DNA from: Amorphophallus konjac
Lineage: Eukaryota > Streptophyta > Magnoliopsida > Alismatales > Araceae
Direction of reading: 5' to 3'
Assembly: GCA_022559845.1 (NCBI GenBank)
Contig: CM040118.1
Location: forward strand, 445,530,053-445,594,052
DNA length: 64,000 nucleotides
Within the stretch, counting starts at the first letter, position 1; each line of letters begins with the position of its first letter. A program made the translations under genes and the position numbers. The notes below the pieces were generated by a model. It ran no database searches, had not been told where the DNA came from, and saw nothing but the letters and a program-made list of their open reading frames with translations. Of this stretch, positions 23,678 to 34,975 are shown in pieces.

Positions 23678-25254
23678 ATATGAACATGCTGATATCATGT
23701 GCTTTCCATGCTCCTGGTAAATAACTCTTCCTAATCACCCAGGCTAGGGTCATAATGCCCGCTTGTGTGTTTGGTCAAACTTCGATATATGAAATGGCGT
23801 CTAATAGAAGGTCGGGTCCCACCCGGCTGGAAGTGTCGCTATGCGTGATGGTGGTCTTCGGACCTAAGTTCCCCGCCTCGTACCGAAGTGCGAGCGTAAT
23901 AAATCTTAATTCCTCTGGCATGAATAAAAGAAAACATGGGGGCCTGCGTAGCTTCGTGTTTATGTCACTTTCGATACGTCGTTATCATTTGGCCCCGAGT
24001 GGCGCTTATCTTGGAAATTAATCAAGGGTTTTCCTCCTTCTCGGAGGATGTAATTAACGCTATAGCCTTTACAGTATAGCGGATTTCCGGTCCCAACCCG
24101 AACCTCACAATCGACTGACCCAGTCAGATCGAACGCACGATAAATTTTGTCACTCCGGTGACTGGCACGCCTACGCAATCCAAATAAAATCGATGTGTTA
24201 GGTCCCGTAGTGCAGGAACACGGATCTAGAGGGGGGTGAATAGATCCCTCTACTAAAAATATGTCCAATTAAAATCTTAAACCTACTCGCAGCGGAATTA
24301 ACAAGTTTAACAAGATTGAAATCTAGGCATTTGAACTTAGCTCATGCAATTAGGATTCTCTCTTGCTCACCGACCACACATGCATAGATTTAAACCACAA
24401 ATAAGCAAACCACAAAGGTAAACCATAAGAGACAGGATTTTCAAGGTAGTTTGGGACCACGACGGGCTCCCTACGTCCACCCCTCACCAAACAGGTGAGG
24501 CTTCACTACTGTTAAAAATAGCCCGGGAAAAAACCCCCCCACATACACGGAGCCAAGCTCCAACACACACGTAGGGCGATGCCTACACAACCACACGGGA
24601 GTAAACTCCCAACCACACACGGGGAACACACCCCAAGTTATGCCCAAGCACACACGCGGATATGCTCCGCACAAGATGACGCACAAGCGTCAACACAAAC
24701 ACTCGGAAAACCCTTTCTCCAAGCCTCCACACAAAAATCCTTTCAGAAGTTTATGAAACGAAGACAAATAGATACAATGATCCCCAAACAAACTCTAAAG
24801 ATTGAAATGAAGAAGATGTAGCATGTATGAAGCTCCCCCTTTTGGAAATACTCCGGCTCTTCTTGGCTCGTTGTCAGATGGTCGCGATTTCTCCATCATC
24901 TTGCTCCTCTCATCATTCCGCTCCCTTTTCTCTTCTATCACGAGCTCCAAAGATGCATGGATGTAGATCAAAACCTTCCTTCAAGAGCTCCTCCTTCTTT
25001 TCTCCCTTTTCTTCACCTACAAGATAGAACAATATGAGCATTAGGGTTATTTCCTTGTCAAATTCGTAGGTCACATATGTGTATATAAAAGAGAAATCAA
25101 AAGACCCATATACCCATGCAAAACCCTTGCAAAAAGACTCTAATATGTCTATCAATAACCTAGGGGCATTGGGGTAAAATTTCAGCCCAAAAGGTGGCCA
25201 TTTGGATGGGTTTCGGAACCAATCCAAAAAACCCGTTCCGGACGTGCCTGAACA

Positions 25255-25434
25255 GGTGTCGACACCAAATTCAGCAAGTTCTGTTCCTTGACAAAAAAAC
25301 CACACCCAGGGTGTAGGTGTCGAGTGTCGACACCTGGACCAACCAGGCAGCAGACAGAAGTCTGCCAGATAGGTGTCGACACCTACTGAGCAGCTTCACT
25401 CGATAGAGCCAGTGAGCACTAGGTGTCGACACCT
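25255..25434. repeat. GGTGTCGACACC palindrome cluster, left LTR
   Basis: Copies at 25255-25266, 25325-25335 (partial, preceded by AGGTGTCGAG), 25371-25384 and 25421-25434. The last two are perfect 14-bp palindromes, AGGTGTCGACACCT. Confidence 0.92.
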
Positions 25435-26050
25435 GCCTGCCCAGCACAAAGACTACTTAATGTAGTCCAAAGTAGTCTTAAAAACTAATTAAATGACATG
25501 CTTAGAGGGTCATAAAAACACCATTCAACCTAGGTTTCAACAAGAAATATGGGAAGCTACATGAGCAAGATGCTACCACAAGACTATCATGAAAATCATG
25601 CATGAAGGACACTTGAAAACCCGGTTCATGAAAAATACTTCAAACCCATTCAAGGGACCATCACATTCAATAATAATACAATGATATGCACCCAAGGATG
25701 TGAGAGCATTAATGTACCTGCACTATGCACAAATGCATTTTGACATTCTTTGATCAAGTTGATACGCAGCAGATCATATTGACATTCAACAGATCATATT
25801 GACACGCAGGAGAGCATATTGACATTTAGGAGAGCAGAAAAACAAAGGTTCTACGCAATGCTTACCAAATATCCAGATTTCATCATGATCAATCATGAAC
25901 TATTTAACACAATTAGAAACCTCAAAAACCCATGAAAAGAATGCATAAACCACAAATGGGTTATCACACTATCTTACCCAAAAGTCAGCAAATGACGGAT
26001 TTGAGAGACTAAAACCTTACCAATGGTTCTTTGGATGAGAATGTGATTTA

Positions 26051-26230
26051 CCACCTATTTGAATCATGGACAACAAGATTCTCATTCAAACACTCATTTA
26101 GATTCCATGTGATTTTTAGATGTCTTCCATCCATTTCTCTCCATCTGTTTGAATCATGGACAACAAGATTCTCATTTAAACACTCATTTAGATTCCATGT
26201 GATGTTTAGATGTCTTCCAACCATTTTTCT
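26051..26230 (-). repeat. 90-bp tandem duplication in S1 LTR
   Basis: Two 90-bp units start at 26051 and 26141 and share TTTGAATCATGGACAACAAG. The same pair is present in the other LTR (33799 and 33889), so the duplication predates this insertion. Confidence 0.9.
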
Positions 26231-26548
26231 CCTGCAAAAGATAAAGTATAACATGAGATCTACATGGATATCAAAATCATGGATTATGAGTGATAAAAGC
26301 TCCTTAACTGGACACACCAAAATATGCATAGAGCTTCTACTCATAACCATCCACGAGCTTATATGCATGGCTAGCAATATGAAAAGTCAATCTCAACTAT
26401 GAAAGCTCACTCAAGAGTACAAAGACTCAATGAAATACATACAAGCATAGCAAAGCTCATAAATGCATACTGACATCAAAAACATATGCAAGCATAACAT
26501 AAATTTCAGTTATCATCAAAAACATAAACATGTGCAAGGCACACAATA

Positions 26549-29500
26549 ATCTCCCCCTTTTTGATAATGACAAACTTTATGATAAATTATGACACAAGTT
26601 ACACAAAGATCATTCTCTTCATTTGACATAAACATAAACATTAAGTCTTTCTCCCCCTTTGACATTATCAAAAAGTGGGAGGAAGTCAATGAAGTTCAAA
26701 TTTCAGCAAAACATATTCATGAATCCATAAAAGCTCATAACAAGATATTTCATGGAATGTCTTTGACATATCAAAAGGTTTTATTTGATTTTCAAATTTT
26801 CAAATTTTTAGTTTTCTTTTGGAATGCATGAAGCAAGATGCATGCACGTGATGACATATGAGATACACATAATACAACCAAGCATATATATATATATATA
26901 TGCAACATATCTCCCCCGTACTTATTTAAGAAGGGAATGGGTATAAGAAGAGTGCATGAGAGTCATGACAACCGGAATGTTCATATATGGCACCTAGGAG
27001 GTTGTGCAATCACATAGGAGAATCATGCAATAGTCAATGCAGTCAATCAATTTTTTGTTTACATGTTAAATCAAATTACCAAGTGTATAAGTGAATAACA
27101 TGAAAATCAGTTATAGCCATATGGATATTCAGATTTTCAAATCAATACAATGAGAGATTATACAAACTGCATTTCAATTTATGAGAACAGCGTATTGGAG
27201 GCTACGCTCTACCTCAGCAATTTTTCACATCAAATTTTTTAATGATTTCACAAAAGACAATCAGAATTTTCCTAAGAATGATCAGGTTCAAATAATTCCT
27301 TTTTACGCTAGGAGACACATGGAGCTCATGCCAGAATCCCCGATTACTCAGAATATTGAACCATTTCACTTCATTTTGAACAGAGGTACTTTAGTCAACA
27401 CCTTTCAAAAATGAACCACATCACGTCTCAGGTGATGTGCATCTAATTTACTCAGTGAGACTAAGCATTACTCTGTCTTTCATTTTCTCAAAGATTCTTT
27501 CAACAAAGATAAGTAGGTAGCTTTTTCCTCAACTGCCTCTTCGACATACATGCAGTAAGTTTAATATCTCTAGAGTGTTGAAAGGAAATTTCTATATCCT
27601 TATGTTTAACACTCATTTTCACATTTAGTACAAGATGTGGATGGATTTGATTCAGCATGTATACTGAAAATGTCATGAACACATAACAATGCAGCTCCCC
27701 CTAAATAGATGCACTTATCAAATATTTACTCCCCCTGAGTGTATGACAAGAAACACACCAATGATGACTCAAATGTAACATTATTTAGCAAGAAAGCATA
27801 AGGTCATAGAAATTCCAAGGATGGGGGTGAATAGCGTATAATAATGTGCAAGCACACAATGGGAGTATATGCAATATGCGATGCAAAAAGAAAAGATATG
27901 CAATTTCAGTTCTTGATTTGTTGGCCCCAAAGATATGATATCATTGTTGGAAGTATTCATTTTGGCATTTATGCAACATAAAATGTTCAAAATGATGCAT
28001 TTCAAAATATGCACTATATACATGCTGAAAATGTCAACTATGCAACAAGACACACGATGAGCTTCATCTTCCAAAAGTACTATGTGAATGATATGCAGAA
28101 AATGATATGCAAATATGTAATGTGATGCAAGATTTCAGATTTTCATTTGAAAGTTCTAAATGCATTACAAAATTTAACATGGGTGCAAAATATGAATTTT
28201 TAGTTTTTCATTTGAATGAACTAAATGCACCTAATGCATGAATTCTAATGCATGCAACCTATAGCAATATGAGAATGGAATGTAAGATGCAAAAGCAAGA
28301 TGCAAAAGCTTGATTTTTAGAATATCATGATAGATTGCATAATAAAGTATTCACATTCAAATGATTAACAAACAACCATTTTTCATGACATGGCCTTTAT
28401 GAACAAGGGTTTAAAAATGATCAAAATTAAGCAATGCAACTCAAATATTTTCAGAAATTGTTCAAAAATAGATTTTCAATCACTTTTCAAAAGGTTTAAA
28501 GTCATTCACAAATCATTCAGGAATTGACATTTCCATTGCAGAACTTTTGACATCATTAAGGATCAATTTCATAAAATTTGAAACAATTCATCATAAGCAT
28601 GTTGCATGTTACAATTGGAGGTCACTCAGTCAATAGAAAATGAAATAGCATTCAAAGTCAAACATTCGATTTCTTTGAGTTCTGGTACGAGGCGGAGAAC
28701 TTTGGTCCAAAGACTAACTCACGCATAGTGAGAGTTTCTAGGTGAACGTAATCGATCTTTTTACTACTCAGTATTTGTATACCAGACATTCAATTAAGCT
28801 CAAATGTGCTCAAGCAATTCAAATTGAAAGATGTTCAATAGTCAACATAATCTTTAAGATTTTCAATTCCATTCAACCAGTAAGCAAGTTAATCACAGTA
28901 GAATGGAGGAACAATAATTTCAGGTATGTAGAAGCAATAGCTGTCATCAGAACAACATCACCAAGTGCCATAAGCTACTGCAAAGATTTCAGAGATTTCT
29001 TATCAAGGTGTTAAGCATAATACTTGATCCAAAAATCACATAACAACTCTATATGCATCTAATGCATGAAATGCATTTTTGCAAATGTGAGAACATAATT
29101 TTATTTTGAATAAAAGATTCAGGAGTGTTAAACAAAGCCTCACATCTTTCACCACATGATAAGCAACCACAAAGCAATATCATTATCCAAAAGAGAATGG
29201 AATAGCATGAATCTCAATTTTTTTTTTAGCTAGCAAGACTCCCCCTTAATCACATGCATGGTTTCAGAAAATTCATTTAAGTTTGATGCCATATGCATAG
29301 AAGACTCACGGTACATGGCGGAGGCACATTCTCACGCATGGTGATAGGTTTCAGACAGGCTTGACCTATCCTTCCACTTTTCACCATTTTATATACCATG
29401 GAGTCATGCAACAATCATGATCATTTCAGATGTAGCAACAGGCATGGGATGCATTTCCACAAGGATGAGTTAGAATTCACAATTCCAAATCATTCATTCA

Positions 29501-29905
29501 AAAACAAACTTGCCATATCTATGTGCGCAAATTTCACATTTGACATTTAAAAAAAAATATGCAACCTATGACCTATATGAACACGTGACTCATGGTACCA
29601 TGGCGGAGGTGTAAGTCCAAAGACTCTACTCACGCATGGTGATAGATTTCAGACAGGAATGACCTGCCCTTCCTCAGATCAGCATTTCATATACCATTAA
29701 GTCATGCAAATGATGGTCAAAAAGATGCAATACAAACTCACAAGAAAAAAATATATTTCTTAATTTTCATGGATGGAAATTCAAATAAAACAAATTTCAA
29801 ATTTTCAAAGATAATTCAGAATTTTATTTTAAAAATCTGTGCCTTGAGCAACCATTATTTTTTAAGCCTTCCACTTGGCCTCAAGGCAATCCTGTAAAAA
29901 GATTC
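26549..29905 (-). other. S1 purine tract and long non-coding part
   Basis: On minus the purine tract AAAAAGGGGGAGAT abuts the 3' LTR. More CTCCCCC words (plus strand) occur near 26651, 26911, 27693, 27731 and 29243. The rest is AT-rich, rich in ATGCA and ATTTTCA words, with a diverged block of about 100 bp (CACGCATGGTGATAGRTTTC) repeated near 29330 and 29625 and a weaker copy near 28720. No credible ORF or pol remnant is visible on either strand. Confidence 0.7.
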
Positions 29906-31885
29906 TCATTCTATAGTTTTAGGTACCCAAATCTTCTTGGGTCCCGGATGATTAGTTGCACCTCTAGTGGGTGCTCTCCACAATTTTTAGGCATGCATAT
30001 CATCAAAATGCATTAAGGAGCAATCATGCATGGTATGCCCAAACTCACCACAATAATGACAATAACCAAAAGGTTTCACAGATTTCTTATATGCATAAGT
30101 ATTGAAGTTATGTGATTTAACAAAAGTGTTTTTATTTTCAACATGGAAAATTTTCTTTTTCACAGCATGATGGTTGTCATTATTCTTTTAAAAGCAGGAT
30201 TTCATCAAGTGACCATATTTTTCACAATAATAACAATTCAATGGAGCAAATCTTTCAAATGGCCTTCTTGCATGAACTTTAGAATTTTCATTTTTCATTC
30301 TAAAATAATTTTTCATCTCATGTCTGAACTTTCCACAATAGAAGCACTGAATGTTCTTCTTACGAATAGTATGAAATTTTCTTGCATGAACATAAGAGTT
30401 CTCAAAAGTTCTTTTTGTGTTTAAAAACTTTCTTGGCTTTGTGAAGCCATTCATTCTTTTGCATGTTTCTAGATCATCAGATTTCATCAAAAGGTAATCA
30501 TGCATCATATGACCAAGTTCACCATAATAAAAATATGAGATTTTCTTTGTGGATGCATGTGTGTGTGCAACATGATTTTTCTTGGCATTCACCGCGACAC
30601 TAACAATATTTTTAGCCTTTTGATGCAGGTTTTGTTTCTTTTTCAGATTTTCATTTGATCTCTTTGTTGTTTGAGGAGCAGATTGATTTGGAGACCCATT
30701 TGATGTGCTTGCTATATTTGAACTGTGGACAAATGATGTATAGACTTTATTTTCAAAATTCTTTTTGTTCACAGGATTATAGCCTAGCCCCTCTCTTTGA
30801 AAATTCACCTTAGTCTCCAATATCTTGTTCAAATTTTCTTTCCCATTTACAAATTTAGACAATGATGCATTCAAGTCAACAATTTCAGATTCAAGGGATG
30901 CAATGTACAATTCATAGCTAACTATTTCTTGTTCACTGCAAACAACACTTTCATTCAAAACTCTATTTGCAGTTTTATAGCTCTTAATTTCTTGTTCAAG
31001 CACATGCATTTTATCAGATTCATCAACAATCACAAATTTCCCTTTTTCAAGATTTTTTATATTTTTCAATCTACTTTCAAGCAGGGAGATCTGAATTAGC
31101 ATCGCACTATTCTCCTTTTTAAGTTCTTCATTTTCATGTGCAAGTTTATCATTCATAATCAATTCATTGCAAATATCACAATCAATAGAGTTTGATTCCA
31201 TTTTGTTTCTTAGCCCTTTTTTGATTTTCTCTAATTGATCAATTTTATTCTTGAGGGAAGCATTTTCATTTCTTAAACATGCAATGGTATCCTTGTGACA
31301 ATCGACATCATACTCTAAAAGTTCATTCAAGTTATCAAGCTCAGAACATTTATCACAAGATCCATTTTCATAGAACATGTTTTCAGATTTCTTTTTCAAT
31401 TTTCTATTTTCCGACTTGATTTTCTTATATTGCTTTTCCAACTCATCATAAGCATCAATAAGTTCTTCAAATGACATTTCATCTTCATCATAATTAGAGT
31501 TTACCTCTTCGGCATTTTCATTACTGTGTTGATCAGCATCATCAGCCATGAGACAATTTTATCCTTTCCTCTCTTGGGCTTTAATCAAGCAATCCATGAG
31601 GTCTTTTGCTGTCCTACAAGAAGAGACAAATGGAAACATGTTAGTACTCACAGAAGCTTTCAATAAACTAAGAGCAGTAACATTATCATGGTGCATCATT
31701 TTATCCTGATTAGACCACTTGATCTCATCTAGAGGTAATATGTGAGGACCATGATAAATCAATTTTCAAATATGGGGATTAATGGAATTAATCACCACAC
31801 ACAGTTTGCCTAGCCATGAATTAAAATCTGAAGTAGTAAAGATAGGCAAGCCATTCATCGAGATATGTTCAATAGAAAAATTCAT
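29906..31885 (-). pseudogene. S1 copia gag, several in-frame stops
   Basis: Gag capsid/nucleocapsid protein of a SIRE-like element. One frame of about 660 codons runs from the ATG at 31883-31885 to TGA at 29906-29908, with stops near 31766, 31556 and 30185 and a few downstream, but no frameshift. The N-terminal part is UBN2-type gag (FNSWLGKL, YHGPHI, ISSC-like VSSCRTAKDLMDCL). A long acidic, lysine-rich coiled coil begins at MADDADQHSNENAEE (31549). Four zinc-knuckle-like motifs follow: one degenerate (YFYYGELGHMMHDY), then CFYCGKFRHEMKNYF, CYYCEKYGHLMKSC and CHYCGEFGHTMHDC. It ends with GPKKIWVPK. In intact relatives pol follows; here it does not. Confidence 0.85.
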
Positions 31886-31940
31886 GATTGTAGAATACAG
31901 TAGGATCACTCTGTAGATCGCTAGATCTAGGGACAACAGA

Positions 31941-31957
31941 GCCTCGCTCTGATACCA
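31941..31957 (-). other. S1 tRNA-Met primer site
   Basis: On minus it reads TGGTATCAGAGCGAGGC, two bases from the 5' LTR end. It primes minus-strand cDNA synthesis from initiator tRNA-Met. Confidence 0.88.
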
Positions 31958-31959
31958 AT

Positions 31960-34296
31960 TGTTGGGTCTCGTAATGCAGGAACACGGATCTAGAGGGGGG
32001 GTGAATAGATCCCTCTACTAAAAATATGTCCAATTAAAATCTTAAACCTACTCGCAGTGGAATTAACAAGTTTAACAAGATTAAAATATAGGCAATTGAA
32101 CTTAACTCATGCAATTAGGATTTGCTCTTGCTCACCGATCACACATGCATAGATTTAAACCACAAATAAGTAAACCACAAAGGCAAATCACAAGAGACGA
32201 GATTTTTAAGGTGGTTTGGGATCACGACGGGCTCCCTACGGCCACCCCTCACCAAACCGGTGAGGCTTCACTACTGTTAAAAACATCCCGGGGAAAAATC
32301 CCCCCACACACACGAAGCCAAGATCCAACACACACGATGCCTATACAATCACACGGGAGTAAACTCCCAACCACACACGGGGAACACACCCCAAGTTACG
32401 CCCAAGCACACACGTGGATATGCTCCGCACAAGACGACGCACAAGCGTCAACACAGACACTCGGAAAACCATTTCTCCAAACCTCCACACAAAAATCCTT
32501 TCAGAAGTTTATGAAACGAAGATAAATAGATACAATGATACCCAAACAAACTCTAAAGATTGAAATGAAGAAGATGTAGCATGTATGAAGCTCCCCCTTT
32601 TAGAAATACTCCGGCTCTTCTTGGCTCGTTGTCAGATGGTCACGATTTCACCATCATCTTGCTCCTCTCATCATTCCACCCCCTTTTCTCTTCTATCACG
32701 AGCTCCAAAGATGCATGGATGTAGATCAAAACCTTCCTTCAAGAGCTCCTCCTTCTTTTCCCCCTTTTCTTCACCTACAAGATAGAACAATATTAGCATT
32801 AGGGTTATTCCCTTGTCAAATTCGTAGGTCACATATGTGTATATAAAAGAGAAATCAAAAGACCCATATACCCATGCAAAACCCTTGCAAAAAGACTCTA
32901 ATATGTCTATCAATAACCGAGGGGCATTGGGGTAAAATTTTAGCCCAAAAGGTGGCCATTTGGATGGGTTTTGGAACCAATCCGGAAAACCCGTTCCGGA
33001 CGTGCCAGAACAGGTGTCGACACCAAATTCAGCAAGTTCTGTTCCTTAACAAAAAAAACACACCCAGGGTGTAGGTGTGACCAACCAGGCAGTAGACAGA
33101 AGTCTGCCAGATTGGTGTCGACACCAGGTGTCAACACCTACTGAGCAGCTTCACTGGACAGAGCCAGTGAGCACTAGGTGTCGACACCTGGTGTCGACAC
33201 CTGCCTGCCCAGCACAAAGACTGCTTAATGCAGTCCAAAGTAGTCTTAAAAACTAATTAAATGGCATGCTTAGAGGGTCATAAAAACACCATTCAACCTA
33301 GGTTTCAACAAGAAATATGGGAAGCTACATGAGCAAGATGCTACCACAAGACTATCATGAAAATCATGCATGAAGGACACTTGAAAACTCGGTTCATGAA
33401 AAATTCTTCAAACCCATTCAAGGGACCATCACATTCAATAATAATACAATGATATGCACCCAAGGATGTGAGAGCATTAATGTACCTGCACTATGCACAA
33501 ATGCATTTTGACATTCTTTGATCAAATTGATAGGCAACAGATCATATTGACACGCAAGAGAGCATATTGACATTTAGGAGAGCAGAAAAATAAAGGTTCT
33601 ACGCAATGCTTACCAAATATCCAGATTTCATCATGATCAATCATGAACTCTTTAACACAATTAGAAACCTCAAAAATCCATGAAAAGAATGCATAAACCA
33701 CAAATGGGTTATCACACTATCTTACCCAAAAGTCACCAAATGACGGATTTGAGAGACTAAAACCTTACCAATGGTTCTTGGGATGAGAATGTGATTTACC
33801 ACCTGTTTGAATCATGGACAACAAGATTCTCATTCAAACACTCATTTAGATTCCATGTGAGTTTTAGATGTCTTCCAACCATTTCTCTCCACCTGTTTGA
33901 ATCATGGACAACAAGATTCTCATTCAAACACTCATTTAGATTCCATGTGATGTTTAGATGTCTTCCAACCACTTTTCTCCTGCAAAGGACAAAGTATAAC
34001 ATGAGATCTACATGGATATCAAAATCATATATTATGAGTGATAAAAGCTCCTTAACTGGACACACCAAAATATGCATAGAGCTTCTACTCATAACCATTC
34101 ACGAGCTTATATGCATGGCTAGCAATATGAAAAATCAATCTCAACTATGAAAGCTCACTCAAGAGTACAAAGACTCAATGAAATACATACAAGCATAGCA
34201 AAGCTCATAAATGCATACTGACATCAAAAAAATATGCAAGCATAACATAAAGTTCAGTTATCATCAAAAATATAAACACGTGCAAGGCACATAATA
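31960..34296 (-). repeat. S1 5' LTR
   Basis: 2337 bp, starting TGTTGGGTCT and ending GCACATAATA on +. It differs from the left LTR by scattered substitutions and by several indels, the clearest of them at the GGTGTCGACACC cluster. Confidence 0.92.
33012..33202. repeat. GGTGTCGACACC palindrome cluster, right LTR
   Basis: Copies at 33012-33024, 33114-33125, 33126-33139 (with TCAACA centre), 33176-33189 and 33190-33202. Here palindromes stand back to back in two places, unlike the left LTR. Confidence 0.92.
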
Positions 34297-34301
34297 CGAT
34301 G

Positions 34302-34970
34302 TCACCAAGGTTCAAACACAATGAGTTTCTCCCCTTGCTCGGAAGTGGACGGGGTTGGCTCGGGTGCAAAAAGGGGTGGACCATGCTCAAGATCAGCGAC
34401 AGGTTCGGGTGAAGGGTTAAGTGGAGGAATAGGAGTGGTTGGGTTTTGGCTTATGGGGGTAGTGGAGGGCTGAGGTGGCGGCAATGGTGGTTTACTTGGT
34501 TGGGTAGAGAGATTGATGGGGGGCTCGGCGAAGGCTGGTGGTATGGTTGTTGACAGAGTAGTTGGAGGGGAGTCAATGGAGGGCCCAGATAGCTTGGTGG
34601 GGGTTAATGGTATGGAGGTTGAAGGTATAGAAAGAGTTGGTTTGGTGCGGATAAAGCGTTGAATTTTAATGGGATGAGAGGTTTTAAGGATGGGAGAAGG
34701 GTCATGATGTGTCAATGTGGGTGATTGGAGTATCGACCCATCATCGTAACACCAATTGGTTTCATAGACGGGGTTTGAGATGGTGGCGTCATCTTGAGCA
34801 AGGGTTTCTTCGGGTAATGGGGGGAGAGGAAAATGGAGAAAACTCGGAGTGGGTGTATCTTGAGAATCTTCATCTTGTGTCGTCTCCAACTCTTCATAAG
34901 TTGGCTAGTATTCTTCATAATGTAACTCAAGTGGACGCCGTGGCAGAGGCGTATTGACGGGTGGTGAAAT
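34302..34970 (-). pseudogene. D gag-like ORF, 3' half
   Basis: Continues the frame of 48338-49232 once C and one ATGAT copy are removed; the removed length, 13362 bp, is a multiple of three. It encodes a proline/serine/threonine-rich stretch (SPPTTLSTTIPPAFAEPP, KPPLPPPQPSTTPI) with an acidic start, and ends EPW then TGA at 34302-34304. One in-frame stop lies near 34904. No zinc knuckle or enzyme motif is visible, and I can offer no function beyond a gag tail. Confidence 0.6.
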
Positions 34971-34975
34971 ATGAT

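Larger units (their letters stand above)
1..24195 (+). mobile_element. T: Tat/Ogre-type Ty3 element, 3' part
   Basis: This is the 3' part of a giant Ty3/gypsy element whose 5' part lies left of the window. Reading along + it holds the end of integrase (1-566), a long non-coding 3' region of tandem repeats, an antisense plant-mobile-domain gene, a polypurine tract (20202-20215) and a 3' LTR beginning TGTTGACA at 20216. The long 3' region, antisense extra ORF and G-rich tract directly before TGTTGACA are known traits of the Tat lineage, to which Ogre belongs. Removing the nested G1 insertion (2039-11944) rejoins a 126-bp repeat unit exactly. The LTR's right end is unclear because its flank joins the truncated element D. 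Confidence 0.85.
20216..24195 (+). repeat. T 3' LTR
   Basis: Starts TGTTGACACACAAAATATG after the polypurine tract. The stretch at about 24020-24175 matches the end part of the solo LTR (about 5608-5770). The exact right end is unknown: the similarity stops after CTGGCACGCC, and about 20 bases later comes the CGATG target site of S1. The LTR contains a TATA box, a purine-rich leader, a CACCGAC-rich block and a TA microsatellite, but no plausible gene. Confidence 0.82.
24196..26548 (-). repeat. S1 3' LTR
   Basis: 2353 bp, closely matching 31960-34296. It starts TGTTAGGTCC and ends GCACACAATA on +. It contains a cluster of GGTGTCGACACC palindromes and a 90-bp direct duplication. Confidence 0.92.
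24196..34296 (-). mobile_element. S1: SIRE-like copia element, gag only
   Basis: Complete 10.1 kb element with the target duplication CGATG (24191-24195 and 34297-34301). The LTRs are 24196-26548 and 31960-34296. On minus a tRNA-Met primer site (31941-31957) lies next to the 5' LTR and a purine tract (26549-26562) next to the 3' LTR. The single recognisable coding region is a copia gag with zinc knuckles and a C-terminal GPKKIWVPK word typical of the SIRE/Maximus group. The 3.3 kb where pol would be expected has no recognisable protease, integrase, reverse transcriptase or RNase H. On + the LTR ends read TGTT...AATA, so on minus they are TA...CA. Confidence 0.87.

Noticed and set aside
25255..25434. 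Palindrome cluster as a CRISPR-like array
   Set aside because: Copies are irregularly spaced, lie in both LTRs of a plant copia element, and no spacer-repeat structure exists.
26549..29905. Search for copia protease, integrase or reverse transcriptase remnants
   Set aside because: I read both strands and found no catalytic motifs; only short AT-rich ORFs.
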